Source: Pseudovibrio flavus
GTDB taxonomy: Bacteria; Pseudomonadota; Alphaproteobacteria; Rhizobiales; Stappiaceae
Reading direction: 5' to 3'
NCBI RefSeq assembly: GCF_009711345.1
Contig: NZ_SMMA01000064.1
Location: 124,001-188,000 of the forward strand
DNA length: 64,000 nt
Below the pieces are notes generated by a model that did not search any database, was not told the origin of the DNA, and saw only the letters and a list, made by a program, of their open reading frames with translations. The position numbers and the translations under genes were made by a program. Shown here one piece after another: positions 36,018-43,173 of this stretch (position 1 is the first letter of the stretch; each line of letters opens with the position of its first letter).

Positions 36018-36099
36018 ATGTTCGACTTTTAAGAAGTCCTTGTGAACGCAACCAACACACAGTTCTCAAACAGCCGCTCTTCGCCGGTCAGACTATCAG

Positions 36100-36127
36100 C
36101 TAGACCCCGCAACAAGTGCGGGGTGAC
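36100..36127. repeat. Type B palindromic repeat
   Basis: CTAGACCCCGC, AACAA, GTGCGGGGTGAC. It is nearly identical to the copy at 10216-10244, 26 kb away. Confidence 0.7.
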
Positions 36128-36154
36128 GGTTGTACGGGGGGATTCCACATCGCC

Positions 36155-36183
36155 GTCATAACGGATTTGATCTAGCATCTAGC
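36155..36183 (+). repeat. Degenerate type A palindromic repeat
   Basis: GTCATAACGGATTTGATC followed by TAGCATCTAGC keeps the type A frame but has lost part of both arms, consistent with a decayed copy. A further weak relic is near 36204-36232. Confidence 0.45.
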
Positions 36184-36276
36184 ATACCGCTTCTTTAGTT
36201 GCCGTCATTAGGCGACAGGATTCCGCATTGGAGATGAAATGACAGCTTGAGCTCTCGCAAGATCCCCTCCTCTACT

Positions 36277-36305
36277 GTCATGCCGGACTTGATCCGGCAT
36301 CCAGC
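36277..36305 (+). repeat. Type A palindromic repeat, left of the GIY-YIG gene
   Basis: GTCATGCCGGACTTGATC followed by CGGCATCCAGC. It ends 13 bases before the GIY-YIG stop codon position and faces the inverted copy at 36679-36706 across the gene. Confidence 0.85.
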
Positions 36306-36318
36306 TATAGGGTCAAGT

Positions 36319-36606
36319 TTATTGATTTAGCCCCTCATAGAGGTCATCCCAATCTGGGTTCATCCTCTCGATCGCGTCTAGTTTCCATGAGCGCCGCCAG
36401 CGTTTAAGCGCCTTCTCACGATTGATCGCATCCATAACCAGATTATAGGTCTCGTAGTAGACGAGCTGGCTCACCCCATATTTTGCCGTAAAGCTGACAG
36501 CTTGCTTTCCTTTGTGCTCGAATACCCGCCGCGCAAGATTATTGGTCACGCCAGTATAAAGCGTCCCGTTTCGCCTGCTGGCCAAGATGTAAACGTAAAA
36601 TGGCAT
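36319..36606 (-). CDS. GIY-YIG nuclease family protein
   Basis: This 95-residue single-domain GIY-YIG endonuclease-like protein of the YhbQ type cleaves or nicks DNA in some relatives; its cellular role is not established. The first motif is FYVYILASRRNGTLYTGVTNNLARRVFEHK (V-Y-I...Y-T-G, with the catalytic Arg), and the catalytic Glu is in INREKALKRW. YYETYNLVMDA lies between. It is a free-standing domain with no extra DNA-binding region. The gene is bracketed by inverted palindromic repeats, 13 bases beyond the stop codon and 72 bases before the start, in a gene-poor stretch. A functional link with the repeats is inference. Confidence 0.9.
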   Translation of the reverse strand: MPFYVYILASRRNGTLYTGVTNNLARRVFEHKGKQAVSFTAKYGVSQLVYYETYNLVMDAINREKALKRWRRSWKLDAIERMNPDWDDLYEGLNQ

Positions 36607-36678
36607 CAGGAAAGATTGCGCATGTACCGCAAAGCCTCAATCTACCCAATTCCGCCTGTGTTTTTTGTGGAGGCCGTT

Positions 36679-36706
36679 CTGGATGCCGGATCAAGTCCGG
36701 CATGAC
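36679..36706 (-). repeat. Type A palindromic repeat, right of the GIY-YIG gene, inverted
   Basis: CTGGATGCCGGATC followed by AAGTCCGGCATGAC. It is the exact reverse complement of the copy at 36277-36305 apart from one base at the edge, and lies 72 bases upstream of the GIY-YIG start codon. Confidence 0.85.
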
Positions 36707-36988
36707 TGAATTGATACTGAAGGAAGCCATGCAAGGCCCAGCTTTAACTGTAGGGAGCCCTTGTTACAGAGGCAGCCATCATCATAAAAGAGAGAACAAG
36801 CAGTGACCTTGTAGTCCAACCCCTTCCACTCAAAATCGGTAACAGATCCAACTTCCCTTTGGCACGAGTGTCCGCTCCTTGTGTCATACAGAGAAGAAGC
36901 GGAGCAGTGATCCAGTGCCTGAACAATCTGAGCCTGCTTAGAGTGCATTTGAAGCGAAGTTGCCTTGGCACCCATGTCGGCTCTCGGT

Positions 36989-37017
36989 GTCATACCGGAC
37001 TTGATCCGGTATCCAGC
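36989..37017 (+). repeat. Type A palindromic repeat with compensatory change
   Basis: GTCATACCGGACTTGATC followed by CGGTATCCAGC. Compared with 36277-36305, G is changed to A in the left arm and C to T in the right arm, so the hairpin is preserved. Confidence 0.85.
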
Positions 37018-37442
37018 AAATGCTCCGACCGTGCGCTGGAACTAAAGCCAAGGCCTTCCACTCTGGTGGGCAGAGTTCCCTGTCACTGCAGACCACTATC
37101 CGGTGCCCGAAGCACCCTGCTTCCCAAAAACCTTATCCCCGTCTCACCAACCCGCCCCATAATCAATGCCGTGCTCACCTGAACGGGCAGTTGGCGGACC
37201 GTCCGCCAGCGCGGGGTGGGTCGGGTGGGGCTGTCTTGAGAAGTAACGTATCGCAAGGCTGGTCCGGCAAAGGCAACGCTGCAAGGGTGCCGCAGTTCTT
37301 GGCAGCATAGCCCGCTCACGTTGGCGCACAGCGGCGGCAGAATACTGCCGGTCACGCGTCTTCGTTGAAAGGGCCGTTCTTTGCCTAAAAAGCCCGGGCA
37401 AGGCGTGTAAGCTATTGCCGAAGAAACTAACCAACCAAAAGC

Positions 37443-37484
37443 GCAGGCATAGCCTGCCCGCCTTGCCACTCCCGTTTTAACGGG
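37443..37484 (-). terminator. Paired hairpins after the GNAT gene
   Basis: CCCGTT-TT-AACGGG (37471-37484) and GCAGGC-ATA-GCCTGC (37443-37457) lie 60-100 bases beyond the GNAT stop codon. On the minus strand the second is followed by GCGCTTTTGGTT. Together they are a plausible terminator region. Confidence 0.55.
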
Positions 37485-37545
37485 GCAGCCAGCTCACACT
37501 GCAAGCAAACCGCTTGCGGTGCTGCTCATCATGGCCTGATGCTGC

Positions 37546-37992
37546 TTAACCCAGCTCACGCACCATATGCAGGCGCTCACCATCATCGCGCATCAGCTCA
37601 AAACCAGCTTGCTCAATGAACGTTCGCGCTGGATGAGTGCTAACCGGACAGTACGTGCAGCGGCTGAAGCCTGCTTTGACGATGTCCGCTTCAACCCGCT
37701 CCAGCAAGTCTTTGGCTATGCCATAGCGGCGGTAATCAGGATAGACATACAGATTGTAGATATGCGGGGTTTCTTTCTTAAGACCCCAATAGCCATAGCC
37801 AACGATTTCACCGCCGAGCTGTGAAACAAACATGCGCACCTGATTACTGGCCAAAAGCCCGTGTACGGCTGCCTCACTTGCGCACCACTGGGCAAGGTTT
37901 TTGGGCTCCAGCTCACGCATATAGTGCTCTTCAAGGCGCACCACGGCAGGCAGATCAGCCTCCGAGGCCCTGCGGTAAATGGGAAACGTCAT
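37546..37992 (-). CDS. GNAT family N-acetyltransferase
   Basis: This 148-residue Gcn5-related acetyltransferase is predicted to move an acetyl group from acetyl-CoA to an unknown amine. The core motif A is IYNLYVYPDYRRYGIAKDLLERVEAD (acetyl-CoA loop R-R-Y-G-I-A), preceded by the beta4 strand GGEIVGYGYWGL and followed by AGFSRCTYCPVSTHPARTFIEQAGFELMRDDGERLHMVREL. ATG 37992 is chosen because GAGAGGGTAGG precedes it. The open frame runs 32 codons further to 38088 and encodes a hydrophobic helix, which could be an in-frame extension or a separate membrane peptide. It lies downstream of the carbonic anhydrase gene on the same strand. Confidence 0.85.
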   Translation of the reverse strand: MTFPIYRRASEADLPAVVRLEEHYMRELEPKNLAQWCASEAAVHGLLASNQVRMFVSQLGGEIVGYGYWGLKKETPHIYNLYVYPDYRRYGIAKDLLERVEADIVKAGFSRCTYCPVSTHPARTFIEQAGFELMRDDGERLHMVRELG

Positions 37993-38096
37993 GCACCTAC
38001 CCTCTCTTTCCAGCGTGTTCCGCGTCAGGGGTTTGGGGCCCACGATAAACCAAAGCGCGCCCAGCGACAAAACCAGCACACGCGCCATAGCCTACA

Positions 38097-38846
38097 TCAC
38101 GCAACAAAGTGCACTTCGCCGGTGTGTAGATCATAGATACCGCCGACGATCTTTAGCTTACCCTCGTCCACCCGCTGCTTCAGGATATCGGACTGATCGG
38201 TAAGCGCCTTCATACCCAGCAACACGTTCTGGCGGATGCTACGGTCCAGCAAGTCACCGCCGCCTTGTTTTGCAGCTTCAACGGCGGGCTTGATGAGCTC
38301 AACCAGAGAAGGCAGAGAACCGGGAAGCGTTTTACCGTCATCAATAGACTGAATGCTGGCCTCTACCGCGCCGCAGTTGGAATGGCCAAGCACCATGATA
38401 AGCGGTGTGCCGAGCTCTGCAGTGGTGAACTCAAGGCTAGCAATGCCCTCCGGCGTTACCACGTTGCCCGCAACACGCACGACGAACAGATCACCCAGTC
38501 CGGTATCAAAAGCAATTTCCGGCGCAACGCGAGAGTCCGAGCAGCCAAGGATCGCTGCAAACGGGAACTGCGCCACTTCAAGCGCTTCCACGCTTTCAAA
38601 AAAGTCGCCAGCTTTGGCAGAGCCCTGAATGTAGCGTTTGTTGCCCTCCATAAGCCGCCTGAGAGAAACTTCCGGCGGCTCTGCGCCCTTCTCCCGCGGC
38701 TCGGGCATACGCGGCTCCTTGGCGCTCACCTGAATGCTTCCAGTTGTTAGCGCCGCACCAACGGCTGCTACACTGGTCAGGAAATGGCGGCGGTTAAGGC
38801 GGGAGAAAGATGGCCCCGCTCCTTGCTCATAGTGGTGGTTGCACAT
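38097..38846 (-). CDS. Beta-carbonic anhydrase, Tat-exported
   Basis: This 249-residue zinc enzyme interconverts CO2 and bicarbonate. The zinc ligands are in ILGCSDSRVAPE and LGHSNCGAVEASI (Cys, Asp, His, Cys), and the family region VVRVAGNVVTPEGIASLEF lies between. The N-terminus carries a twin-arginine signal, LNRRHFLTSVAAVGAALTTG, so the folded enzyme is predicted to be periplasmic. Start 38846 (MCNHHYEQGAG) gives a normal Tat n-region. Its first 20 bases overlap the end of the preceding gene at 38827, and a GNAT gene follows. Confidence 0.92.
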   Translation of the reverse strand: MCNHHYEQGAGPSFSRLNRRHFLTSVAAVGAALTTGSIQVSAKEPRMPEPREKGAEPPEVSLRRLMEGNKRYIQGSAKAGDFFESVEALEVAQFPFAAILGCSDSRVAPEIAFDTGLGDLFVVRVAGNVVTPEGIASLEFTTAELGTPLIMVLGHSNCGAVEASIQSIDDGKTLPGSLPSLVELIKPAVEAAKQGGGDLLDRSIRQNVLLGMKALTDQSDILKQRVDEGKLKIVGGIYDLHTGEVHFVA

Positions 38847-39405
38847 GGGGGTCTCCCTGTTGGTTCTGGGGCAGATACGGCGGCGGCGCGATATTTTGCG
38901 AAGGCGCATCGTCCGCTGGTACTGATGGAGTGGTCCGCTCAGCGGCCTTCGGTTCTTCGTTCAAAACGCCGCGTGCCTTGCGGATGGACTGGTCCAAACC
39001 TGCAAGCACGCTGTCGAAGAACCGTTCACCTACACGCTCTTGCGGGTTGCGAATGGCTTTAAGGGTCTGATCGATGCTTTTGAGCTGGCCGGAAATGGTG
39101 GAGAGCTCACCGCGCAGGGCCGGATTAAAGCCGGAGCCGTCTTTAAGCGCTGCAAGGCTGGTGTTGAGGCGGCCAAGCTCGCGCTGCCATTGCGCAGGCT
39201 GAATGCCTGAAGCAGCAAGGACTGAGGCCGTCACGCGCTGTGCGGCTTGCTCGGAAAAGGTAAGTGCGGAGTTTGCGGCCCAGCCAATGGCAAGCGCTGC
39301 AACAATCACGAGAATGAGTGTTGCGTTCAGTAGGGCAAGGCCAAGCTGCTTCAGCGTTCCGCCAAAGGTTCTGCCAAGGGTTCCGGGGCTGGCGTTCGTT
39401 TGCAT
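38827..39405 (-). CDS. Hypothetical membrane-anchored protein
   Basis: This 192-residue protein has one transmembrane helix (about residues 22-42, LGLALLNATLILVIVAALAIGWA). A helical periplasmic or cytoplasmic region rich in Ala, Gln and Leu follows (ELGRLNTSLAALKDGSGF...SGQLKSIDQTLKAI). A disordered Pro-rich tail, PPPYLPQNQQGDPHVQPPL, ends it. The middle is likely coiled coil. No family was recognised. ATG 39405 follows the TGGAGAACAAC site; the longer frame is rejected. It overlaps the carbonic anhydrase start by 20 bases, so the two genes are probably co-expressed. Confidence 0.75.
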   Translation of the reverse strand: MQTNASPGTLGRTFGGTLKQLGLALLNATLILVIVAALAIGWAANSALTFSEQAAQRVTASVLAASGIQPAQWQRELGRLNTSLAALKDGSGFNPALRGELSTISGQLKSIDQTLKAIRNPQERVGERFFDSVLAGLDQSIRKARGVLNEEPKAAERTTPSVPADDAPSQNIAPPPYLPQNQQGDPHVQPPL

Positions 39406-39463
39406 TGTTGTTCTCCACCAGTCTGGAGCCAAACCTAGCAAAGAACGTTTCTTAAAAATGAAA

Positions 39464-39491
39464 GGCCCGCCGGAATTGTTCCCGGCAGGCC
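39464..39491 (-). terminator. Terminator of purH
   Basis: Read on the minus strand, GGCCTGCCGGGAA pairs with TTCCGGCGGGCC (one mismatch, one bulge) and is followed by TTTCATTTTT, about 30 bases after the purH stop codon. Confidence 0.88.
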
Positions 39492-39517
39492 AAGTGTGGT
39501 TAAGCTTTCAAATACGC

Positions 39518-41134
39518 TTAGTGGCGGAAGTGACGCATTCCGGTAACCACCATTGCAAGACCGGCTTCATCTGCCGCCTTGATTACTTCGTCATCACGCA
39601 TGGAGCCGCCCGGCTGGATAACAGCGGTTGCACCAGCTTCTGCAGCAGACAGAAGGCCGTCAGCAAACGGGAAGAATGCATCCGATGCCACAACGCAGCC
39701 CTTGGTCAGCGGCTCGGCCATGCCAGCAGCTTCGGCTGCATCAATCGCCTTACGTGCTGCAATGCGGGCACTGTCCACGCGGCTCATCTGGCCTGCGCCA
39801 ACGCCAACGGTCGCGCCGTCTTTGACGTAAACAATCGCGTTGGACTTCACGTGCTTGGCAACGCGGAACGCCATTTTAAGGTCAGCCATTTCCTGCTCGG
39901 TAGGCTGGCGCTTGGTAACAACTTTGAGGTCGAGATCATCAACCACGCCGTTGTCACGGCTCTGCACCAGAAGACCGCCAGAAACGCTCTTAACGCTCAT
40001 GCCTTTTGCTCGTGGATCAGAAAGACCGCCGGTTACCAGAAGGCGAAGGTTCTTCTTCTTGGCAACGATGTCGATTGCTTCCTGCGTTGCATCCGGCGCG
40101 ATGATCACCTCAGTGAAGATCTTGGTGATCTCGGTTGCAGCGTCTGCATCCAGAGTGCCGTTCAGCGCAACAATGCCGCCGAATGCAGAGACAGGATCAC
40201 AGGCAAGCGCCTTCTCGTAGGCTTCCTTCAAAGTTGGAGCCTCGGCAACACCACAAGGGTTTGCATGCTTGATAATGGCAACAGCAGCAGTACGTGCAGG
40301 GTCAAACTCGGAAACAAGTTCAAACGCCGCGTCGGTATCGTTGATGTTGTTGTAAGACAGCTTCTTGCCCTGCAACTGGCGGGCAGTGGCAACACCTGGA
40401 CGCTTCTCGCCGGTGAGGTAAAAGCCTGCGGACTGGTGTGGGTTCTCGCCGTAGCGCATCACTTCGTTAAGCGTTCCGCCAGCAGCAATGTAGTCCGGTG
40501 CCTCAACGCCGATCTGCGCGGCCATCCAGTTGGAAACCGCCGCATCATAGGCAGCAGTGCGCGCAAAGGCTTTCTGAGCCAGCTTCTTGCGCAGCGCCAC
40601 AGGCGACAGACCGCCGTTCGCGTCCAGCGCTACAATTACGCTGGCATAATCGGCGGGATCCACAACAGTGGTCACATAGGCATGGTTTTTAGCAGCAGCG
40701 CGGGTCATTGCCGGACCGCCAATGTCGATGTTCTCGACGCCGTTTGCGTAGTCTGCGCCAGAAGCAACAGTCTCTTCAAACGGATACAGATTGACGCAAA
40801 GCAGATCGATGCCGGTGATGCCATGCTCACCCATTGCAGTAACGTGCTCTGCATCATCGCGAATGGAAAGCAGTCCGCCGTGCACTTTCGGATGCAGGGT
40901 CTTTACACGGCCATCCATAATTTCAGGAAAACCGGTGACCTCGGAAATATCTTTAACTGGGAGGCCAGCCTCTTCCAGTGTCTTACGGCTTCCGCCTGTA
41001 GACACCAACTCAACGCCCCGCTCAACCAGCGCCTTCGCAAAGTCAATCAGACCGCTTTTGTCGGAAACCGACAGCAGCGCGCGCTTGACTGGGACGAGAT
41101 CTGGAACGGGAATACCTTTGGAAACGACGGCCAT
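39518..41134 (-). CDS. purH: Bifunctional AICAR transformylase / IMP cyclohydrolase PurH
   Basis: This 538-residue bifunctional enzyme performs the last two steps of IMP synthesis. The N-terminal IMP cyclohydrolase domain (about 1-150, MGS-like) begins [33 protein letters not shown] and includes [15 protein letters not shown]. The C-terminal AICAR transformylase domain holds the catalytic Lys-His in [14 protein letters not shown] and ends with GMRHFRH. The length is standard. The gene lies downstream of the heparinase-like gene with 158 bases between and has its own terminator. Nothing unusual is seen. Confidence 0.97.
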   Translation of the reverse strand: MAVVSKGIPVPDLVPVKRALLSVSDKSGLIDFAKALVERGVELVSTGGSRKTLEEAGLPVKDISEVTGFPEIMDGRVKTLHPKVHGGLLSIRDDAEHVTAMGEHGITGIDLLCVNLYPFEETVASGADYANGVENIDIGGPAMTRAAAKNHAYVTTVVDPADYASVIVALDANGGLSPVALRKKLAQKAFARTAAYDAAVSNWMAAQIGVEAPDYIAAGGTLNEVMRYGENPHQSAGFYLTGEKRPGVATARQLQGKKLSYNNINDTDAAFELVSEFDPARTAAVAIIKHANPCGVAEAPTLKEAYEKALACDPVSAFGGIVALNGTLDADAATEITKIFTEVIIAPDATQEAIDIVAKKKNLRLLVTGGLSDPRAKGMSVKSVSGGLLVQSRDNGVVDDLDLKVVTKRQPTEQEMADLKMAFRVAKHVKSNAIVYVKDGATVGVGAGQMSRVDSARIAARKAIDAAEAAGMAEPLTKGCVVASDAFFPFADGLLSAAEAGATAVIQPGGSMRDDEVIKAADEAGLAMVVTGMRHFRH

Positions 41135-41292
41135 CTTTTTGCCTATCCTGACTTATGTGGAGGAAGGGAGTTTCGCGGGCGAGTTAACATGGTTCGCCCG
41201 CAAACACTAGCCATCTGCTGGTTAAATTTTCCGCAAGTCGGGAGGCAATTGCCTAGAGGTTAAGCAAACCGCTACGTTCATTAGCAGCAAGT

Positions 41293-43014
41293 CTAATTCG
41301 CGCTCTTACGACGCCCTTTAGCAACCGCAATACGGCGAATCATCCACGTCACAACCTGCTCTGATTTAATGCGGCCGGTGATGACAATTTGGTTGGTGCG
41401 CCGATGTCCAAACACATCGGAAAGATAGATGGATTCTTCCAACGCGAGCTTGCCATCTTCGCACATAAACTCCCACGCCTCGCCATCTGCGCATTGCAGG
41501 GCGATGGAATTGCCGGAGTTCAGCATGGAGCACTTGATCTTCGGATGCAGATGGAAGCGGATAGTGTACTTGCGCCCGTTGGCGATTTTTCCGTGGGGCA
41601 CAATGCGGTCGATACCATCAAGCACCGTACCATCGCGAGAAAGCGTCAGATCGCGCTCATGGGTAACACCGGCACGATCCAGATACCCGTCATGGCTGGC
41701 AACAACACGGTCAGCCACCTCGTTGTCCTGCCGTTCAACACTAACGTTTTTCGGACCGGACAGAACAGGAGAGCCGATGATGCCGTTAAGCTTCACATTG
41801 CTTAGGAACCGACAAGACGACAGTTCATCAATCTCGACGGTGGAATGGGCAGCAGTAGAGCGGGCAACGGAGCGCCATTCAAGGCGTTCTTGCGAGGACA
41901 CACCGCAGTTCACGAAGATGCGGTTCCGCTGGGACGAAAACTCGATAGACAGGCAGCCAGCATGGGCTTGGTGGCTGACCTGAGGAACCGGCGGCTTACC
42001 GGTGTCCATCAACACAATGCTGTCACCGCCAGTAAGACGCTGATAGCCGCTGTAAGGAGCGCTGGCGGAAGGAACACCGCGCGCATCATCATAGGCAAGC
42101 ACAGTGGCGACCAGATCGCCTTGTGTGGACCCCATGCCATTGAAGTTTGCAAAGGAACCATCGCCATGGCGGAAGAAACGCACAATCGGCATCATCCGGT
42201 CGATGGATTCCATCATCACCGGAGAAACCTTCTGGCCCTGCATCACCAAAGCCTGACGGATTGGCAACAGATCAACCAGTACTTCGACAACCGCACCGGG
42301 ATGACGGGAAAAATGTCCACCATCTGGAAGGATTTGCCGTTGCAGCTCGCTATCAAGGCGGCGAAGCGCCTGCTTGGTATGACGACCCTGCCCTTCCATG
42401 GAAACGCTTGCACTTGCGATTGCCATATTAGCAAGAAGGCGCGGCAATCCATCTGGGCTTTCATTGACCGTACGGCGCAGATAGCGAACCTGACGGGTCA
42501 ACGAGCGCATGAAACGCTTGTAAAAATCAGCATCGCAGCCATCAAGCAGCAAAGGAGACTGCGCCATCCAGCTGAGCACACGCCTTGCAACGACTTCCTG
42601 CTGCCAGCCAACAGGGTGATGACCACCGCAGGCTTTAATCCAGTCTTCAACAAGGGCACGAGCATTGCTTTGGGCGACAGCCGTTTCGGCGGCCCGCAAA
42701 TGACGCAGCCAAGAGAAGCCGTGCAGCGCCTTTTCCCACTCTACACTTGGCGAAGGAACATCAAACGGCGACAAGCCGTTGGTTTCAACCAAATGACCAG
42801 CGAAGAGAAAACGGCCAGAGTAGATGTCAGAGGCATTGGTCGAGTCAGCCGTGCGCAAATCCTGCGGCGCTATAAGCAGCCGCGGAGAGCTACTCCCGAA
42901 ATAGCTCATGCGGAACAAAGGTCCGCCGTGAACCCATTTCAGGGCAGAATGAAACGCACTTTGTGCTAGTAAGCGCCCGATACGCGCTCGCTCAGCCACG
43001 ATGCCTAACGACAT
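41293..43014 (-). CDS. Heparinase II/III family protein
   Basis: This 573-residue protein combines an N-terminal helical (alpha/alpha toroid) region with a C-terminal heparinase II/III-like beta-sandwich domain. The segment SIEFSSQRNRIFVNCGVSSQERLEWRSVARSTAAHSTVEID, with its conserved AR-T-AHST part, is typical of the family found in the rsmB-purH locus of Rhizobiales. Characterised relatives cleave uronic-acid polysaccharides, but this chromosomal group lacks a signal peptide here and its substrate is unknown. The start is ATG 43014. It lies between rsmB and purH on the same strand. Confidence 0.88.
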   Translation of the reverse strand: MSLGIVAERARIGRLLAQSAFHSALKWVHGGPLFRMSYFGSSSPRLLIAPQDLRTADSTNASDIYSGRFLFAGHLVETNGLSPFDVPSPSVEWEKALHGFSWLRHLRAAETAVAQSNARALVEDWIKACGGHHPVGWQQEVVARRVLSWMAQSPLLLDGCDADFYKRFMRSLTRQVRYLRRTVNESPDGLPRLLANMAIASASVSMEGQGRHTKQALRRLDSELQRQILPDGGHFSRHPGAVVEVLVDLLPIRQALVMQGQKVSPVMMESIDRMMPIVRFFRHGDGSFANFNGMGSTQGDLVATVLAYDDARGVPSASAPYSGYQRLTGGDSIVLMDTGKPPVPQVSHQAHAGCLSIEFSSQRNRIFVNCGVSSQERLEWRSVARSTAAHSTVEIDELSSCRFLSNVKLNGIIGSPVLSGPKNVSVERQDNEVADRVVASHDGYLDRAGVTHERDLTLSRDGTVLDGIDRIVPHGKIANGRKYTIRFHLHPKIKCSMLNSGNSIALQCADGEAWEFMCEDGKLALEESIYLSDVFGHRRTNQIVITGRIKSEQVVTWMIRRIAVAKGRRKSAN

Positions 43015-43173
43015 GCTCAGTTCATACCCAGTAAGTGATTATTGGGGTTCAGAGGAACCAAATGTGATGCCTCAGTGAAACCCGGGAACGATAGGGTAAC
43101 CCCCAAAGCCCTTTATATCTCGTTAACCATAGCTTGCGCGAGGGTGGAATTCACCACGCCTCGCACTCAAGTC

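Larger units (their letters stand above)
35820..36318. other. Gene-free repeat-rich interval
   Basis: Between the acnA terminator and the GIY-YIG gene no coding sequence is seen. The interval holds at least five copies or relics of two palindromic repeats (types A and B) and looks like an accumulation of short intergenic elements. The copies are listed separately. Confidence 0.7.
36607..37545. other. 939-base interval with repeats, no convincing gene
   Basis: Two type A repeats (36679-36706 inverted, 36989-37017) and the terminator-like hairpins of the GNAT gene (37443-37484) are present. An exact palindrome TGGCGGAC-C-GTCCGCCA lies at 37192-37208 in a GC-rich patch. The open frames here are low in protein-like character. 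The patch from about 37130 to 37400 shows dense possible base pairing and might be a structured RNA, but it did not match RNase P, 6S, SRP RNA or tmRNA core motifs that I looked for. Confidence 0.55.

Noticed and set aside
36691-36993. 100-codon open frame on the minus strand
   Set aside because: Both ends lie in type A repeats and the middle has no protein-like pattern or ribosome site; it probably arises by chance between repeats.
37130-37420. Possible RNase P RNA, 6S RNA, SRP RNA or tmRNA
   Set aside because: The core motifs of these RNAs (for example GAGGAAAGTCC of RNase P or GGAAGGAAGCAGCC of SRP RNA) were looked for and are absent on both strands.
35820-37440. Insertion sequence or transposase remnant
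   Set aside because: The stretch is repeat-rich, but no transposase-like frame or terminal repeats with target duplications were found. The palindromes are REP-like rather than IS ends.
37083-37469. 128-codon open frame on the minus strand
   Set aside because: The N-terminal part resembles neither a signal peptide nor a known domain, the composition is odd, and it spans the hairpins that look like the GNAT terminator.
39203-41263. 686-codon open frame on the plus strand
   Set aside because: It is antisense to purH, whose motifs are complete on the minus strand. The translation has low-complexity, Cys/Arg-rich composition and no domain.
41845-42969. 374-codon open frame on the plus strand
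   Set aside because: It is antisense to the heparinase-like gene, which has conserved family segments.
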